Source: an uncultured Spirochaetaceae bacterium (GTDB lineage Bacteria > Spirochaetota > Spirochaetia > Treponematales > Treponemataceae). From it: a DNA stretch of 35,678 nt. Shown here piece after piece: positions 21,456 through 29,803 of this stretch. How positions within the stretch are numbered: position 1 is the stretch's first letter; every line of letters starts with the position of its first letter. The notes under the pieces are model-generated. The model was not told where the DNA came from and ran no database searches. It saw only the letters and a list, made by a program, of their open reading frames with translations. The position numbers and the translations under genes were made by a program. Location: positions 1 through 35,678 of the forward strand of contig CADCCO010000013.1 in NCBI GenBank assembly GCA_902799965.1. Reading direction: 5' to 3'.

Positions 21456-21467
21456 GGGGGCGAGAAG

Positions 21468-22007
21468 ATGTCTAAGATTGGAAAGCTTCCTATTGCTGTT
21501 CCCGCCGGCGTGACCGTAACGATTAAGGACAACGAGATTTCTGTTAAGGGAGCCAAGGGCGAGCTTAAGCAGAAGTACAGCAAGAACGTTGAGGTTGCCT
21601 TTGAGAACAACGAGGTTACTGTAAAGACTTTGAACGAAACCCGCCAGGCCAACGCCGACCACGGCTTGTACCGCGCGCTTATCAACGACATGGTGAAGGG
21701 CGTTACAGCCGGCTTCACAAAGTCTTTGGTCATCAACGGAGTAGGTTTCCGCGCCGAAGTCAAAGGCAAGGAACTTGTAATGAACTTGGGATACTCAACC
21801 GATTTCATCGCCGTTATTCCCGAAGGAATCACGGTTGCCGCCGACCCTTCCGGAAAAATCGACGTTTCTGGAATCAACAAGCAGCAAATCGGCGAGTTCT
21901 GCGCCCAAATCCGCAAGTTGCGCCTTCCCGAGCCTTACAAAGGAAAGGGAATCCGCTATTCAACCGAAGTTATCAGACGCAAAGTCGGTAAGACTGGCGT
22001 TAAATAA
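21468..22007 (+). CDS. rplF: 50S ribosomal protein L6
   Basis: L6 lies near the sarcin-ricin loop and GTPase centre. It has 179 residues in two related domains. Landmarks are [36 protein letters not shown] and [17 protein letters not shown]. The start is ATG 21468 after AAGGGGGCG. Confidence 0.97.
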   Translation: MSKIGKLPIAVPAGVTVTIKDNEISVKGAKGELKQKYSKNVEVAFENNEVTVKTLNETRQANADHGLYRALINDMVKGVTAGFTKSLVINGVGFRAEVKGKELVMNLGYSTDFIAVIPEGITVAADPSGKIDVSGINKQQIGEFCAQIRKLRLPEPYKGKGIRYSTEVIRRKVGKTGVK

Positions 22008-22018
22008 AGGAGGGCGGT

Positions 22019-22381
22019 ATGATTAAGAAACTTAACGACAAAGATAGAAAGCGCCTTCACAGAAAGGTTCATATCCGCAAGACTGTCTACGGAACGGCCG
22101 AACGCCCCCGCATGACGGTTACTCGCAGCAACAAGAACCTTTATGTTCAGGTAATCAATGACGACGAGGGAAAGACTCTTGCCGCCATTTCTACGATGGA
22201 AAAGGATTTCGCGACGGTTAAGCCCACGGTTGAAGGCGCCGCGAAACTTGGCGAAGCTTTTGGCCAGCGCCTCAAGGAAAAGAACATCACCACTGTGGTT
22301 TTTGACCGCAACGGCTATCTTTATCACGGCGTTGTAAAGGCTCTTGCTGACGGTACCCGAAAAGCGGGCATCATTTTCTAG
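22019..22381 (+). CDS. rplR: 50S ribosomal protein L18
   Basis: L18 carries 5S rRNA into the 50S subunit. The protein has 120 residues with [24 protein letters not shown] N-terminus, [20 protein letters not shown], and the C-terminal [20 protein letters not shown]. The start is ATG 22019 after AAGGAGGGCGGT, a strong binding site. Confidence 0.96.
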   Translation: MIKKLNDKDRKRLHRKVHIRKTVYGTAERPRMTVTRSNKNLYVQVINDDEGKTLAAISTMEKDFATVKPTVEGAAKLGEAFGQRLKEKNITTVVFDRNGYLYHGVVKALADGTRKAGIIF

Positions 22382-22389
22382 GAGACAGT

Positions 22390-22905
22390 ATGGAACGCCA
22401 GAATAAATTTGACAAAGAGCCCAAAGAAAAAGAGTTTGTTGAAAAGCTCGTTACGCTCAACAGAACTTCCAAGACCGTAAAGGGCGGACGCAGAATGTCT
22501 TTCGCGGCGCTTAGCGTTGTGGGAGACCAAAAAGGCCGCGTCGGCTTTGGTTTTGGCAAGGCCAACGACGTTACCGAGGCCATTAAAAAGAGCCTCGACC
22601 GCGCCAAGAGAAGCCTTGTAAAGCTTCCGATTAAGAACGGAACAGTTCCGCATGACGTTATCGGAAAGTTCAAGAGCTCTGAAGTTCTTTTGCGCCCGGC
22701 CTCTGCCGGTACTGGAATCATCGCCGGCGGCCCTGTTCGCGCCATTATGGACGCGGCCGGAGTCACCGACATCATTTCAAAGTCGCTCGGCTCAAGCTCT
22801 TCAGTTAACGTTGTCCGCGCCACTTTTGACGCGATTGAGAATATGCTCGACGCGGCGGAAGTCGCCAAGAACAGAGGCAAGACCTTAAGCGAGATGTGGG
22901 GTTAG
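22390..22905 (+). CDS. rpsE: 30S ribosomal protein S5
   Basis: S5 affects decoding fidelity and lies at the mRNA entry. It has 171 residues with [20 protein letters not shown], the loop region altered in spectinomycin resistance, and [18 protein letters not shown]. The C-terminal domain has [20 protein letters not shown]. No resistance change is identifiable by eye. The start is ATG 22390 after AGGAGACAGT. Confidence 0.97.
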   Translation: MERQNKFDKEPKEKEFVEKLVTLNRTSKTVKGGRRMSFAALSVVGDQKGRVGFGFGKANDVTEAIKKSLDRAKRSLVKLPIKNGTVPHDVIGKFKSSEVLLRPASAGTGIIAGGPVRAIMDAAGVTDIISKSLGSSSSVNVVRATFDAIENMLDAAEVAKNRGKTLSEMWG

Positions 22906-22907
22906 TC

Positions 22908-23090
22908 ATGGCAAAACTTAAGATTACACTTGTAAAGAGCGTTATCGGACAAAAGCCCGCCAAGCGCGCCACTGTCCGCAGTTTGGGATTGAAAAAAATC
23001 AGTTCGTCCGTGGTGCAGGAAGACACCCCTTCTGTCCGCGGAGCGGTGGCCTCTGTGGCTCACCTTGTAAAAGTTGAGGAGATTCAATAA
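22908..23090 (+). CDS. rpmD: 50S ribosomal protein L30
   Basis: L30 is a small 50S surface protein. It has 60 residues: [20 protein letters not shown], then [20 protein letters not shown] and an AHLVKVEEI end. ATG 22908 with GTGGGGTTAG upstream is preferred to GTG-type starts just before it that overlap rpsE. Its stop overlaps the rplO ATG by one base. Confidence 0.95.
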   Translation: MAKLKITLVKSVIGQKPAKRATVRSLGLKKISSSVVQEDTPSVRGAVASVAHLVKVEEIQ

Positions 23091-23584
23091 TGGCAGAATA
23101 CAATCCAGTATTGACAGCGCCCAAAGGCGCCAACAAAAAGCGCAAGATTGTCGGCCGCGGCTCTTCATCGGGACTCGGAACGACAGCCGGAAAGGGAAAC
23201 AAGGGCGCCCAGTCGCGCAGCGGCTCTCCGCTTCCTTATGTTGGCTTTGAAGGCGGACAGATGCCTCTTTACCGCCGCATCGCCCAGCGCGGTTTCTCAA
23301 ACTATCCTTTTAAGCAGGAATACGACGTCGTTAACTTGGCCGACATCGAAGCCAGGTATTCCGACGGCGAGACTGTCAGCAAGGAAACCCTTGTGGCCAA
23401 GAATCTTGTAAAGGCCAAGAAGTCTAAGAAAGTCTTGATCAAACTCTTGGGAACAGGCGACATCACAAAGAAAGTGACTGTTTCAGTTGACAAGGTTTCA
23501 AAGACTGCCAAGGAAAAGGTTGAAAAGGCCGGCGGCTCTGTCGTCGAGGTCAAGAAGGCTGAAAAAACAGAAAAGAAAGACTAA
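23090..23584 (+). CDS. rplO: 50S ribosomal protein L15
   Basis: L15 is a late-assembly 50S protein. It has 164 residues, with KKRKIVGRGSSSGLGTTAGK, GNKGAQSRSG and GGQMPLYRRIAQRGFSNYP. The C-terminus is extended by a Lys/Glu/Ala tail ending KKAEKTEKKD. ATG overlaps the rpmD stop (TAATG). secY follows 10 bases later, as is usual. Confidence 0.96.
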   Translation: MAEYNPVLTAPKGANKKRKIVGRGSSSGLGTTAGKGNKGAQSRSGSPLPYVGFEGGQMPLYRRIAQRGFSNYPFKQEYDVVNLADIEARYSDGETVSKETLVAKNLVKAKKSKKVLIKLLGTGDITKKVTVSVDKVSKTAKEKVEKAGGSVVEVKKAEKTEKKD

Positions 23585-23594
23585 GGCGGATTGA

Positions 23595-24917
23595 ATGAAT
23601 TCTATTGCGAATATGTTTAAAGTAAAAGAACTCCGCAGCCGCCTTTTGTTCACTCTAATCGTGCTGGCGGTTTACAGGCTGGGATGCGTCTTGACGATTC
23701 CCGGCGTTGACGCCGCCGCGCTTTTTGCGTACTTCAACAACCTCGCCGCCCAAAACAAAAACGCTTTCGCAAGCTACATGGACTTCTTTGTGGGCGGCGC
23801 GTTCTCCAACTTTTCTGTGTTCATGTTGGGCGTAATGCCCTACATTTCAACCCAGATTATTATGCAGTTGCTCCTTATCATTTTTCCCTCTATGAAGAGG
23901 GCGGTAATGGAAGAGGGCGGCCAGCAGAGAATGCAAATGTGGACAAGAATCGGAACGATTTTTGTCTGCGTAATCCAGTCTTTCGCGGTTACGATTTACG
24001 CCAAGAACATCGGGGTCATTTCGTTGAACAACGAGGTTGCCTTTAAGCTTTTGGCGATTCTTACCGTAACGACCGGCTCTATGGTTACAGTTTGGCTTGG
24101 CGACCAAATCACGGCTCGCGGAATCGGAAACGGCATTTCAATCATGATTTTTGCCGGCATCGTCGCCCGCATGCCCAGCGCGGTCGCGGAGCTTGTCGAG
24201 CAAGTTCGCGCCGGCCAGCTGAACATCGTTTTTGTAATCGTGGCCCTTGTCATTTTTGTGGGAATCATCGCCCTTGTCGTGTACGAAGAGTCCGGCGAGC
24301 GAAAGATTCCGGTCAACTACGCCAAGCGCGTTGTTGGCAGAAAAATGTACGGCGGCCAAAACACATACATACCCTTTAAGGTGAATCCGTCAAACGTCAT
24401 TCCCTTGATTTTCGCATCTTCGTTCTTGACGCTTCCCTTGCAGCTCGTTTCTTCAATTGCCAGCAACTCCGGCGCTGCTAGATGGGTTCAAAAATTGGCT
24501 GTAATTTTGAACCCGACAGGTGTATGGTACAATGTATTGTTGGTTGTCCTTATCGTGTTCTTCGCATACTTCTACACTCAGGTAACCCTGAACCCCACTG
24601 AAATAGCGAAGCAGATTCGGGAAAACGGCGGCTCCATTCCCGGAGTAAGGACAGACAAGACGGAAGAGCACTTGCAAAAGATACTCAACCGTTTGGTATT
24701 GCCTGGCGCTTTGTTCCTTGCGGCGATAGCGATATTGCCCACAATCATCCAGCTTGTCTTTAAGTTCCCGCAGTCGGTTGCTATGCTGATGGGCGGCACT
24801 TCATTGATAATCATGGTTGGAGTTGACTTGGACACAATGAGCCAGATTGAAGCTCTTTTGAGAATGCATCACATGGATGGATTCATGAAGGGCAGGCCCC
24901 GCTCAAGAAGTCTTTAG
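23595..24917 (+). CDS. secY: Protein translocase subunit SecY
   Basis: SecY is the channel-forming subunit of the Sec translocon in the inner membrane and partners the SecE encoded at 512. The 440-residue protein shows about ten hydrophobic spans. Recognisable parts are RLGCVLTIPGVD, LGVMPYISTQIIMQLL, the TARGIGNGISIMIF segment and the cytoplasmic loop KQIRENGGSIPGVR. It ends in a basic GRPRSRSL tail. The start is ATG 23595 after AAGGCGGA. It closes the spc series; adk, map and infA do not follow. Confidence 0.97.
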   Translation: MNSIANMFKVKELRSRLLFTLIVLAVYRLGCVLTIPGVDAAALFAYFNNLAAQNKNAFASYMDFFVGGAFSNFSVFMLGVMPYISTQIIMQLLLIIFPSMKRAVMEEGGQQRMQMWTRIGTIFVCVIQSFAVTIYAKNIGVISLNNEVAFKLLAILTVTTGSMVTVWLGDQITARGIGNGISIMIFAGIVARMPSAVAELVEQVRAGQLNIVFVIVALVIFVGIIALVVYEESGERKIPVNYAKRVVGRKMYGGQNTYIPFKVNPSNVIPLIFASSFLTLPLQLVSSIASNSGAARWVQKLAVILNPTGVWYNVLLVVLIVFFAYFYTQVTLNPTEIAKQIRENGGSIPGVRTDKTEEHLQKILNRLVLPGALFLAAIAILPTIIQLVFKFPQSVAMLMGGTSLIIMVGVDLDTMSQIEALLRMHHMDGFMKGRPRSRSL

Positions 24918-24952
24918 GTTTCTAAAAATCTAAAGAATTTATTGATTGGGTC

Positions 24953-24982
24953 TAGACTTAAATTGTGGAAATGTGGTATACT
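24953..24982 (+). promoter_or_regulatory. Promoter for rpmJ and the alpha operon
   Basis: TAGACT (24953-24958) and TATACT (24977-24982) are separated by 18 bases, with TGG just before the -10. Transcription would start near 24989, at the left arm of a hairpin. It lies 36 bases after secY, so the alpha genes can be expressed alone or by readthrough. Confidence 0.6.
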
Positions 24983-25044
24983 CTGTTTCCCGATTGTAGT
25001 TCATTGCGAACTGCCATAATCGGGAAATAACTATCACATTTCCA
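24966..25044 (+). repeat. Nested inverted repeats around the alpha-operon promoter
   Basis: Three nested perfect inverted repeats are present. TGGAAATGTG (24966-24975) matches CACATTTCCA (25035-25044), ending directly before the rpmJ GGGGGA. TTTCCCGATT (24986-24995) matches AATCGGGAAA (25018-25027). AGTTC (24998-25002) matches GAACT (25008-25012). The outer left arm lies in the promoter spacer, so only readthrough RNA from secY would contain it, while RNA from the local promoter would form the inner two. The repeats are seen directly; the switching idea is inference. Confidence 0.7.
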
Positions 25045-25055
25045 GGGGGACTTTT

Positions 25056-25169
25056 ATGAAAGTACGAACCAGCGTAAAGCCTATCTGCGACAAGTGCAAG
25101 GTTATCAAAAGAAACGGCATTGTCCGCATCATTTGCGTAAATCCTAAGCACAAGCAGAGACAGGGTTGA
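25056..25169 (+). CDS. rpmJ: 50S ribosomal protein L36
   Basis: L36 is a tiny zinc-binding 50S protein. The 37-residue sequence starts [20 protein letters not shown] and carries the zinc ligands C11, C14, C27 and H32, the zinc-binding form. The start is ATG 25056 after AGGGGGA. It is the first gene after the local promoter and precedes rpsM by 10 bases. Confidence 0.96.
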   Translation: MKVRTSVKPICDKCKVIKRNGIVRIICVNPKHKQRQG

Positions 25170-25179
25170 GGAGTAAGAG

Positions 25180-25548
25180 ATGGCTCGAATTGCGGGAGTT
25201 GACCTCCCTAATAAACAGGTAAAAATTGCCTTGACTTATGTTTACGGCATTGGCCGGTCAGCGGCTAGAACTATCTGCAAAAAAGCGGAAGTTAAGGAAG
25301 AAACGCTGATCAACGATTTGTCTCAGGACGAGTTGACAAAGCTCCGCGAGATTATCGACAAAGAATACAAAGTGGAAGGCCGTCTCCGCTCGGAAATCGG
25401 CCTTAACATCAAGCGCCTTATCGACATCGGCTCTTACCGCGGCCAGCGCCACCGCAAGGGACTTCCTGTTCGCGGCCAGCGCACCAGGACAAATTCAAGA
25501 ACTCGCAAGGGCAAGAAGAAGACTGTCGCGAACAAGAAGAAAGCGTAA
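25180..25548 (+). CDS. rpsM: 30S ribosomal protein S13
   Basis: S13 contacts P-site tRNA and forms inter-subunit bridges. It has 122 residues with [37 protein letters not shown] and [20 protein letters not shown], all typical. The start is ATG 25180 after GAGGAGTAAGAG. Confidence 0.97.
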   Translation: MARIAGVDLPNKQVKIALTYVYGIGRSAARTICKKAEVKEETLINDLSQDELTKLREIIDKEYKVEGRLRSEIGLNIKRLIDIGSYRGQRHRKGLPVRGQRTRTNSRTRKGKKKTVANKKKA

Positions 25549-25564
25549 GGCGGAGGTGATTTAA

Positions 25565-25945
25565 TTGGCTACTGTTAAAAAAAGAAAAGAGAAGAAGAGC
25601 GTTTACGAAGGAAACGTTTACATTCAGGCGTCTTTTAACAATACAATCGTGACCGTGACCGATTTGAACGGCAACGCGCTTTCTTGGGCTTCTAGCGGCG
25701 GACTTGGATTCCGCGGCGCCAAGAAATCGACTCCTTTTGCCGCCCAGACTGTCGCCGAGACCGCCGTTCAAAAGGCTGTCAGCTACGGTTTGCGCGAAGT
25801 TCACGTCTTTGTAAAGGGACCTGGCATGGGCCGCGAGAACGCAGTCCGCGCCATTGGAAACCAAGGGCTTAAGGTAAAGTCAATTTCTGACGTTACTCCC
25901 ATTCCGCACAACGGATGCCGCCCGCGCAAGACGCGCTCTATGTAA
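25565..25945 (+). CDS. rpsK: 30S ribosomal protein S11 (TTG start)
   Basis: S11 lines the mRNA path on the 30S platform. It has 126 residues with [40 protein letters not shown] and [12 protein letters not shown]. No ATG or GTG lies near the family N-terminus. TTG 25565, preceded by the strong GGAGGTGAT site, is the start. A weak initiator with a near-perfect binding site is unusual for a ribosomal protein gene. Confidence 0.93.
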   Translation: MATVKKRKEKKSVYEGNVYIQASFNNTIVTVTDLNGNALSWASSGGLGFRGAKKSTPFAAQTVAETAVQKAVSYGLREVHVFVKGPGMGRENAVRAIGNQGLKVKSISDVTPIPHNGCRPRKTRSM

Positions 25946-25958
25946 TAAGGAGTAAAAG

Positions 25959-26552
25959 ATGGCTAAAAGCACAACACCTATACTTAAACGCTGCAAAAAA
26001 TTGGGATTGAATCCGCTCGTCTTGGGCTACGGAAAGGTCAGCAAGCGCAATCAAAAGGAAACTCGCAGAAAGCGCTCTGAATACGCCCTTCAGCTTGACG
26101 AAAAGCAGAAGCTCCGCTTTATCTACGGAGTGCTTGAGAAGCAGTTCCGCCTTTACTACGAAATGGCCGTTAGAAAGCCTGGCGTAACTGGCGAAGTAAT
26201 GCTTCAATTGCTTGAGTCGCGCTTGGACAATGTTGTCTACCGCCTTGGCTTTGCCAAGACTCGCGCCGAAGCTCGCCAGCTTGTTAACCACGGACACATC
26301 ACGGTCAACGGAAAGAAAGTTGACATTCCGTCTTACTTGGTTAAGGCCGGAAACGTGATCGCCTTCAAGGAAAAGGACAAGTCCTCTTCCAACATCAAGA
26401 AATTGGTGGCTAGAATTGAAGAGCGCAAAGTTCCGTCTTGGCTTGAAGCGGACAAGGACAATTTGTCAGGAAAGGTTGCTACTCTTCCGACGCGCGGCGA
26501 CATTGACTACGACGTAAAAGAGCAGCTTGTGGTTGAATATTATTCTAAATAG
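25959..26552 (+). CDS. rpsD: 30S ribosomal protein S4
   Basis: S4 nucleates 30S assembly and in E. coli represses the alpha operon. The protein has 197 residues. The N-terminus lacks the CxxC-type zinc cluster seen in some S4 proteins (a single Cys, in KRCKKLG). The S4 RNA-binding domain includes RLDNVVYRLGFAKTRAEARQ and NHGHITVNGKKVDIPSY. The start is ATG 25959 after AAGGAGTAAAAG. Confidence 0.96.
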   Translation: MAKSTTPILKRCKKLGLNPLVLGYGKVSKRNQKETRRKRSEYALQLDEKQKLRFIYGVLEKQFRLYYEMAVRKPGVTGEVMLQLLESRLDNVVYRLGFAKTRAEARQLVNHGHITVNGKKVDIPSYLVKAGNVIAFKEKDKSSSNIKKLVARIEERKVPSWLEADKDNLSGKVATLPTRGDIDYDVKEQLVVEYYSK

Positions 26553-26565
26553 TTAAGGAGTTCAA

Positions 26566-27624
26566 ATGGCTCGCAAAAATCTGCTTAAAGGTTTTCAGAG
26601 ACCTAAAGGCGTAAAGTTTGAGGATCAAGGATCTTCTCAGCCGAACAGCGGCAAGTTCTATGCCTATCCGTTTGAACCCGGATTCGGCACGACCGTGGGA
26701 AACACCCTGCGCCGTGTTTTGTTGTCTTCGATTCAGGGATACGCTATTACTTCCATTAGAATTACTTCCTATGGCTCTGACGACGTTCCGCATGTCATTT
26801 CCAGCGAGTTTGAGGCCATTCCCGAAGTGTCGGAAGACACTTTGGAAATCTTGAACAGCTTGAAGCAAGTGCGCTTGCGCCTTGCCGGCGACAGCGAGCA
26901 GGAAACCATCCTTTATGAATTTAAAGGACCCGGCAAAGTCACCAGCGACGACCTTGAAAAAGAAGGACAGCTTGAAGTCATGTCAAAAGGCTTGCCTTTG
27001 TTCACTATGATGGACGGAGCGAGAATCGACATGGAAATCCAAGTTGACCTTGGCCGCGGCTATGTTCCCGCCGAAACGAACGACAAGTACATCGAAGTTG
27101 TTGGAACGATTCCGATGGACGCGATATTCAGCCCCGTCAAGAAGGTAAAGTATTCAATCGAGCCTTGCCGCGTCGGACAAAGAAACGACTACGACAAGCT
27201 TTGCCTTGAGATTTGGACCGACGGTTCAATCGCTCCGGCCGACGCTTTGAGCGAAGCCGCCAAGATTGCCAAAGAGCATTTCTCTGTCTTCATCAACTTT
27301 GACGACAGCGATTCTTCGGGCGACGACGACATGGGCGAAGAGGATGAGCACATCCGCGCCTTGTTGAGCACCCCCGTTGAGGAACTGGAATTGTCGGTTC
27401 GCTCTTCAAACTGCTTGAAGAACGCCAACATCCGCACAATCGGCGAATTGACAAAGAAGACGGAAGACGACATTGCCAAGACAAGAAACTTTGGCAAAAA
27501 GAGTCTTACGGAAATCAAGGAAAAGTTGCTTGAATGGAACTTGACTTTGGGAATGACGGACTACAGCTATCTTAAGGATGCTGTTAATTTAACTAAGAAA
27601 AAGGAAGAATCAGATGAATCATAG
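26566..27624 (+). CDS. rpoA: DNA-directed RNA polymerase subunit alpha
   Basis: The alpha dimer nucleates polymerase assembly, and its C-terminal domain contacts promoters and activators. It has 352 residues (E. coli 329). The N-terminal domain holds [20 protein letters not shown]. The interdomain linker is strongly acidic (about residues 246-262). The C-terminal domain keeps the DNA-contact residues in [14 protein letters not shown] and [15 protein letters not shown]. An extra charged tail follows. The start is ATG 26566 after AAGGAGTTC. Its 3' end overlaps rplQ by 11 bases. Confidence 0.97.
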   Translation: MARKNLLKGFQRPKGVKFEDQGSSQPNSGKFYAYPFEPGFGTTVGNTLRRVLLSSIQGYAITSIRITSYGSDDVPHVISSEFEAIPEVSEDTLEILNSLKQVRLRLAGDSEQETILYEFKGPGKVTSDDLEKEGQLEVMSKGLPLFTMMDGARIDMEIQVDLGRGYVPAETNDKYIEVVGTIPMDAIFSPVKKVKYSIEPCRVGQRNDYDKLCLEIWTDGSIAPADALSEAAKIAKEHFSVFINFDDSDSSGDDDMGEEDEHIRALLSTPVEELELSVRSSNCLKNANIRTIGELTKKTEDDIAKTRNFGKKSLTEIKEKLLEWNLTLGMTDYSYLKDAVNLTKKKEESDES

Positions 27625-28072
27625 AACTGGTTTTAACGCGCTGAGCCGAACGACAGCGCATCGCCGCGCAATGTTGCGCAATATGGTTACGTCTCTTTTT
27701 AGATTTGAGCGCATTACGACAACCAAGGCCAAGGCTAAGGAAGCCCGACGCAAGGCTGAAAAGCTGGTTACCCGCGCCAAGGTTGACAGCGTTCACAATC
27801 GACGCGAAGTTGCCAAGTACATCGCCGACGAAAAGATTTTGAACAAGCTTTTCACCGAAATCGCTCCCCGCATGAAGGAAAGAAACGGCGGCTATACCCG
27901 CATCCTTAAGCTGGGCTTCCGCGAAGGCGACGCCGCTGACGTTGTTTTGCTTGAATTGGTTGACTACAACTTGGAAAAAGTTGAGGAAAAGAAGGCCGCC
28001 GCTAAGGCCAAGAAAGACGCTAAAAAGGCGGACAAAAAGGACGCCAAAAAAGAAGCGAAGGAGAGCAAATAA
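27614..28072 (+). CDS. rplQ: 50S ribosomal protein L17 with Lys/Ala tail
   Basis: L17 lies near the tunnel exit. The 152-residue protein has [40 protein letters not shown] and [19 protein letters not shown]. About 30 C-terminal residues, nearly all Lys, Ala, Asp and Glu, extend past the usual end near 120. The start at 27614 overlaps rpoA by 11 bases, with AAGGAAGAA within rpoA. Its stop overlaps the next gene's ATG by one base. Confidence 0.96.
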   Translation: MNHRTGFNALSRTTAHRRAMLRNMVTSLFRFERITTTKAKAKEARRKAEKLVTRAKVDSVHNRREVAKYIADEKILNKLFTEIAPRMKERNGGYTRILKLGFREGDAADVVLLELVDYNLEKVEEKKAAAKAKKDAKKADKKDAKKEAKESK

Positions 28073-28317
28073 TGTCTAAAGCGCATCGTGGAACTGGACT
28101 TCGCAAGACCGCCAATCACGGCCGCGGCGAGTGTCCCATCTGCAAGACTAAGAACATCAAAGTCGTTTACGAATACGACCTTGACGGAAAAAAGGTGATG
28201 ATTTGCAAGTTCTGCAAAGCCCACCTTAAGAACAAGGCCCGCCTTGAAAAGCCCGCGGCCGCTCCTGCCGCCGCTGAAGCGCCCGCCGCCGAAGCTCCGG
28301 CTGAGGCCCAGGCCTAA
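28072..28317 (+). CDS. Small zinc-ribbon protein of unknown function at the end of the alpha operon
   Basis: I do not recognise this 81-residue protein. A basic N-terminus (SKAHRGTGLRKTANHGRG) is followed by two CxxC knuckles, C21/C24 and C45/C48, separated by KVVYEYDLDGKKVMI, which gives a zinc-ribbon layout. The last 23 residues are Ala/Pro/Glu-rich and resemble the L10 tail encoded at 3013-3130. ATG overlaps the rplQ stop (TAATG), so it is probably coupled to L17, and a terminator follows. Position and basic charge suggest a ribosome- or polymerase-associated factor; that is inference. Confidence 0.85.
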   Translation: MSKAHRGTGLRKTANHGRGECPICKTKNIKVVYEYDLDGKKVMICKFCKAHLKNKARLEKPAAAPAAAEAPAAEAPAEAQA

Positions 28318-28335
28318 TTAGTTTTGGCAGCTGAT

Positions 28336-28366
28336 AAAACCGACCCCTTGCGGGCCGGTTTTTTTT
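28336..28366 (+). terminator. Intrinsic terminator ending the alpha operon
   Basis: AAAACCG (28336-28342) pairs with CGGTTTT (28356-28362) and CCC (28444-equivalent local position 28344-28346) with GGG (28352-28354), with one A-C mismatch between them. Eight T (28359-28366) follow. It ends the ribosomal gene block. Confidence 0.88.
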
Positions 28367-28389
28367 GCGCAAAAAGACGCGGTTGCAAT

Positions 28390-28442
28390 CCTGAGACTGG
28401 CGGCGCGAGCGTGGTTCTAAGCCTGAGACTAGTGGCGCGGGC
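28390..28442 (+). repeat. Two imperfect direct repeats upstream of livK
   Basis: A 21-base unit beginning CCTGAGACT occurs at 28390-28410 and again at 28422-28442, a period of 32 bases with 18 of 21 matches. Both copies share GGCGCG. They lie between the terminator and the livK promoter. They could be paired regulator sites or remnants of an intergenic repeat; nothing decides between these. Confidence 0.55.
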
Positions 28443-28486
28443 TTTTATTTTGCTTAAAAAATTAAGTTTTTTTAAAGAAAAATCTA

Positions 28487-28515
28487 TTGACTAAAATCGC
28501 GCAATTCAGCAAAAT
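28487..28515 (+). promoter_or_regulatory. Candidate promoter for the livK-type gene
   Basis: TTGACT (28487-28492) is followed after 17 bases by CAAAAT (28510-28515), within AT-rich DNA. The start would be near 28522, giving a short leader before GAAGGAG and ATG 28560. The -10 match is modest. Confidence 0.45.
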
Positions 28516-28559
28516 TATTCGCAAAATAGCGCCGCGAAATTCGGCGCGAAGGAGACCAT

Positions 28560-29696
28560 ATGAAAAAATTTGCTTTTGCCGCGTTGGCGGCGGCCGCCTT
28601 GTTTGCTTTGGCTTCATGCGGCAAAAAAGATTCTGACAGCATCAAGATTGGAGGAATCTTCCCCTTGAGCGGAAACGTCAGCGTTTACGGCGTTGAATGC
28701 AAGAACGGCATTGACTTGGCCATTGAGGAAATCAACGCGGCCGGCGGCGTTAACGGAAAGAAGCTCGTTTTGATTAGCGAAGACGACGAGGGAAATCCCG
28801 ACAAGACAGTCAACGCCTTCCAAAAGTTGACCACAAAGGACGGAGTTAAAATCGTAATCGGCTCCCTCACTTCAGGCTGCACCAAGGCTGTTACAAGCCG
28901 CGCCCAGGCCCAGAAGATTTTGCAGATCGCGCCCGCCGCGACCGCTCCCGACATCACGGACGCCGGCGACTACATTTTCCGCGCCTGCTTTATCGACCCC
29001 TTCCAGGGAACGGTTGGCGGAAAGTTCGCCGCTGAAGACTTGGCCGCCAAAAAAGCCGCCATTTTGTATGACATCGGAAACGACTACTCTGTCGGCTTGA
29101 CAGAAAACTTTGAGAAGACTTTCGTTTCTTTGGGCGGCTCCATCGTGGCCAAGGAATCTTACGCCACCAACGACAAGGACTTTAACGCGCAGCTCACAAA
29201 GATTAAGACCGCCAACCCCGACGTTTTGTATCTTCCCGACTATTACAACGTCGTAAGCCTTATCGCCAAGCAGGCGCGCGCCCAGGGAATCAACGTGGCG
29301 CTCGTTGGCGCTGACGGTTGGGACGGATTGACAAGCAACGCCGGCGACGAAGTTTTGAACGGCTTCTATTCAAACCACTACGCGGTTGACTCTACAAGCC
29401 CGGCCGTGCAGAAGTACGTGGCCGCCTTCCGCTCTAAGTACAGCAAGGCTCCCAACGCTTTTGCCGCGCTTGGATACGATTCAGTTTACTTGTTGAAGGA
29501 CGCGATTGAAAAGGCCGGAAGCGCCGATTCAACAGCGGTGAAGAACGCTTTGGCCGCGATTAAGGGCGACTACGTTACGGGAAACCTTTCGTTTGACTCT
29601 AAGCGCAACCCGATTAAGGCTGCCGTTATGCTTGAATTGGTTAAGGGCGAGGACGGCGCTTTGGCCGCGGTTTACAAGACAACGGTTCAACCCTAG
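28560..29696 (+). CDS. livK: Branched-chain amino acid ABC transporter, substrate-binding lipoprotein
   Basis: The product binds an amino acid outside the inner membrane and delivers it to LivHMGF. It has 378 residues. A lipoprotein signal ends in the lipobox LASC with Cys20. The mature part is a type I periplasmic-binding fold (Peripla_BP_6-like): KIGGIFPLSGNVSVYG, GIDLAIEEINAAGGVNGKK and the GSLTSGCTKAV ligand region. Leu/Ile/Val is the likely ligand class, but this family also binds other amino acids and amides. The start is ATG 28560 after GAAGGAGACC. Confidence 0.9.
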   Translation: MKKFAFAALAAAALFALASCGKKDSDSIKIGGIFPLSGNVSVYGVECKNGIDLAIEEINAAGGVNGKKLVLISEDDEGNPDKTVNAFQKLTTKDGVKIVIGSLTSGCTKAVTSRAQAQKILQIAPAATAPDITDAGDYIFRACFIDPFQGTVGGKFAAEDLAAKKAAILYDIGNDYSVGLTENFEKTFVSLGGSIVAKESYATNDKDFNAQLTKIKTANPDVLYLPDYYNVVSLIAKQARAQGINVALVGADGWDGLTSNAGDEVLNGFYSNHYAVDSTSPAVQKYVAAFRSKYSKAPNAFAALGYDSVYLLKDAIEKAGSADSTAVKNALAAIKGDYVTGNLSFDSKRNPIKAAVMLELVKGEDGALAAVYKTTVQP

Positions 29697-29702
29697 TTGC
29701 GC

Positions 29703-29731
29703 TTGAACAAAAGTTAAAAATGCTTTAATAT
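29703..29731 (+). promoter_or_regulatory. Promoter-like sequence after livK
   Basis: TTGAAC (29703-29708) and TAATAT (29726-29731) are 17 bases apart. If active, its RNA would start near 29738 and meet a terminator-like hairpin within 40 bases. It may instead be a chance match in AT-rich DNA. Confidence 0.4.
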
Positions 29732-29747
29732 ATTTTAGCGCAATGAG

Positions 29748-29786
29748 GCGCTTGTTCCGCGTAGTCGGGGCAGGCGCTTTTCTTTT
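29748..29786 (+). terminator. Terminator-like attenuator between livK and livH
   Basis: A continuous 12-bp stem (29748-29759 with 29766-29777, including three G-U pairs) is followed by TTTTCTTTT (29778-29786). AGCGC at 29737-29741 can instead pair with GCGCT at 29748-29752, which would break the base of this stem. Partial termination here would give much more binding protein than permease, a common arrangement for such operons. The alternative pair could act as an antiterminator; that is inference. Confidence 0.75.
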
Positions 29787-29803
29787 ATATTAGGAGTAAA
29801 AAA

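Noticed and set aside
28367..28559. Amino acid riboswitch or T-box before livK
   Set aside because: Only a promoter and direct repeats are visible. There is no T-box sequence and no terminator/antiterminator pair before the start codon.
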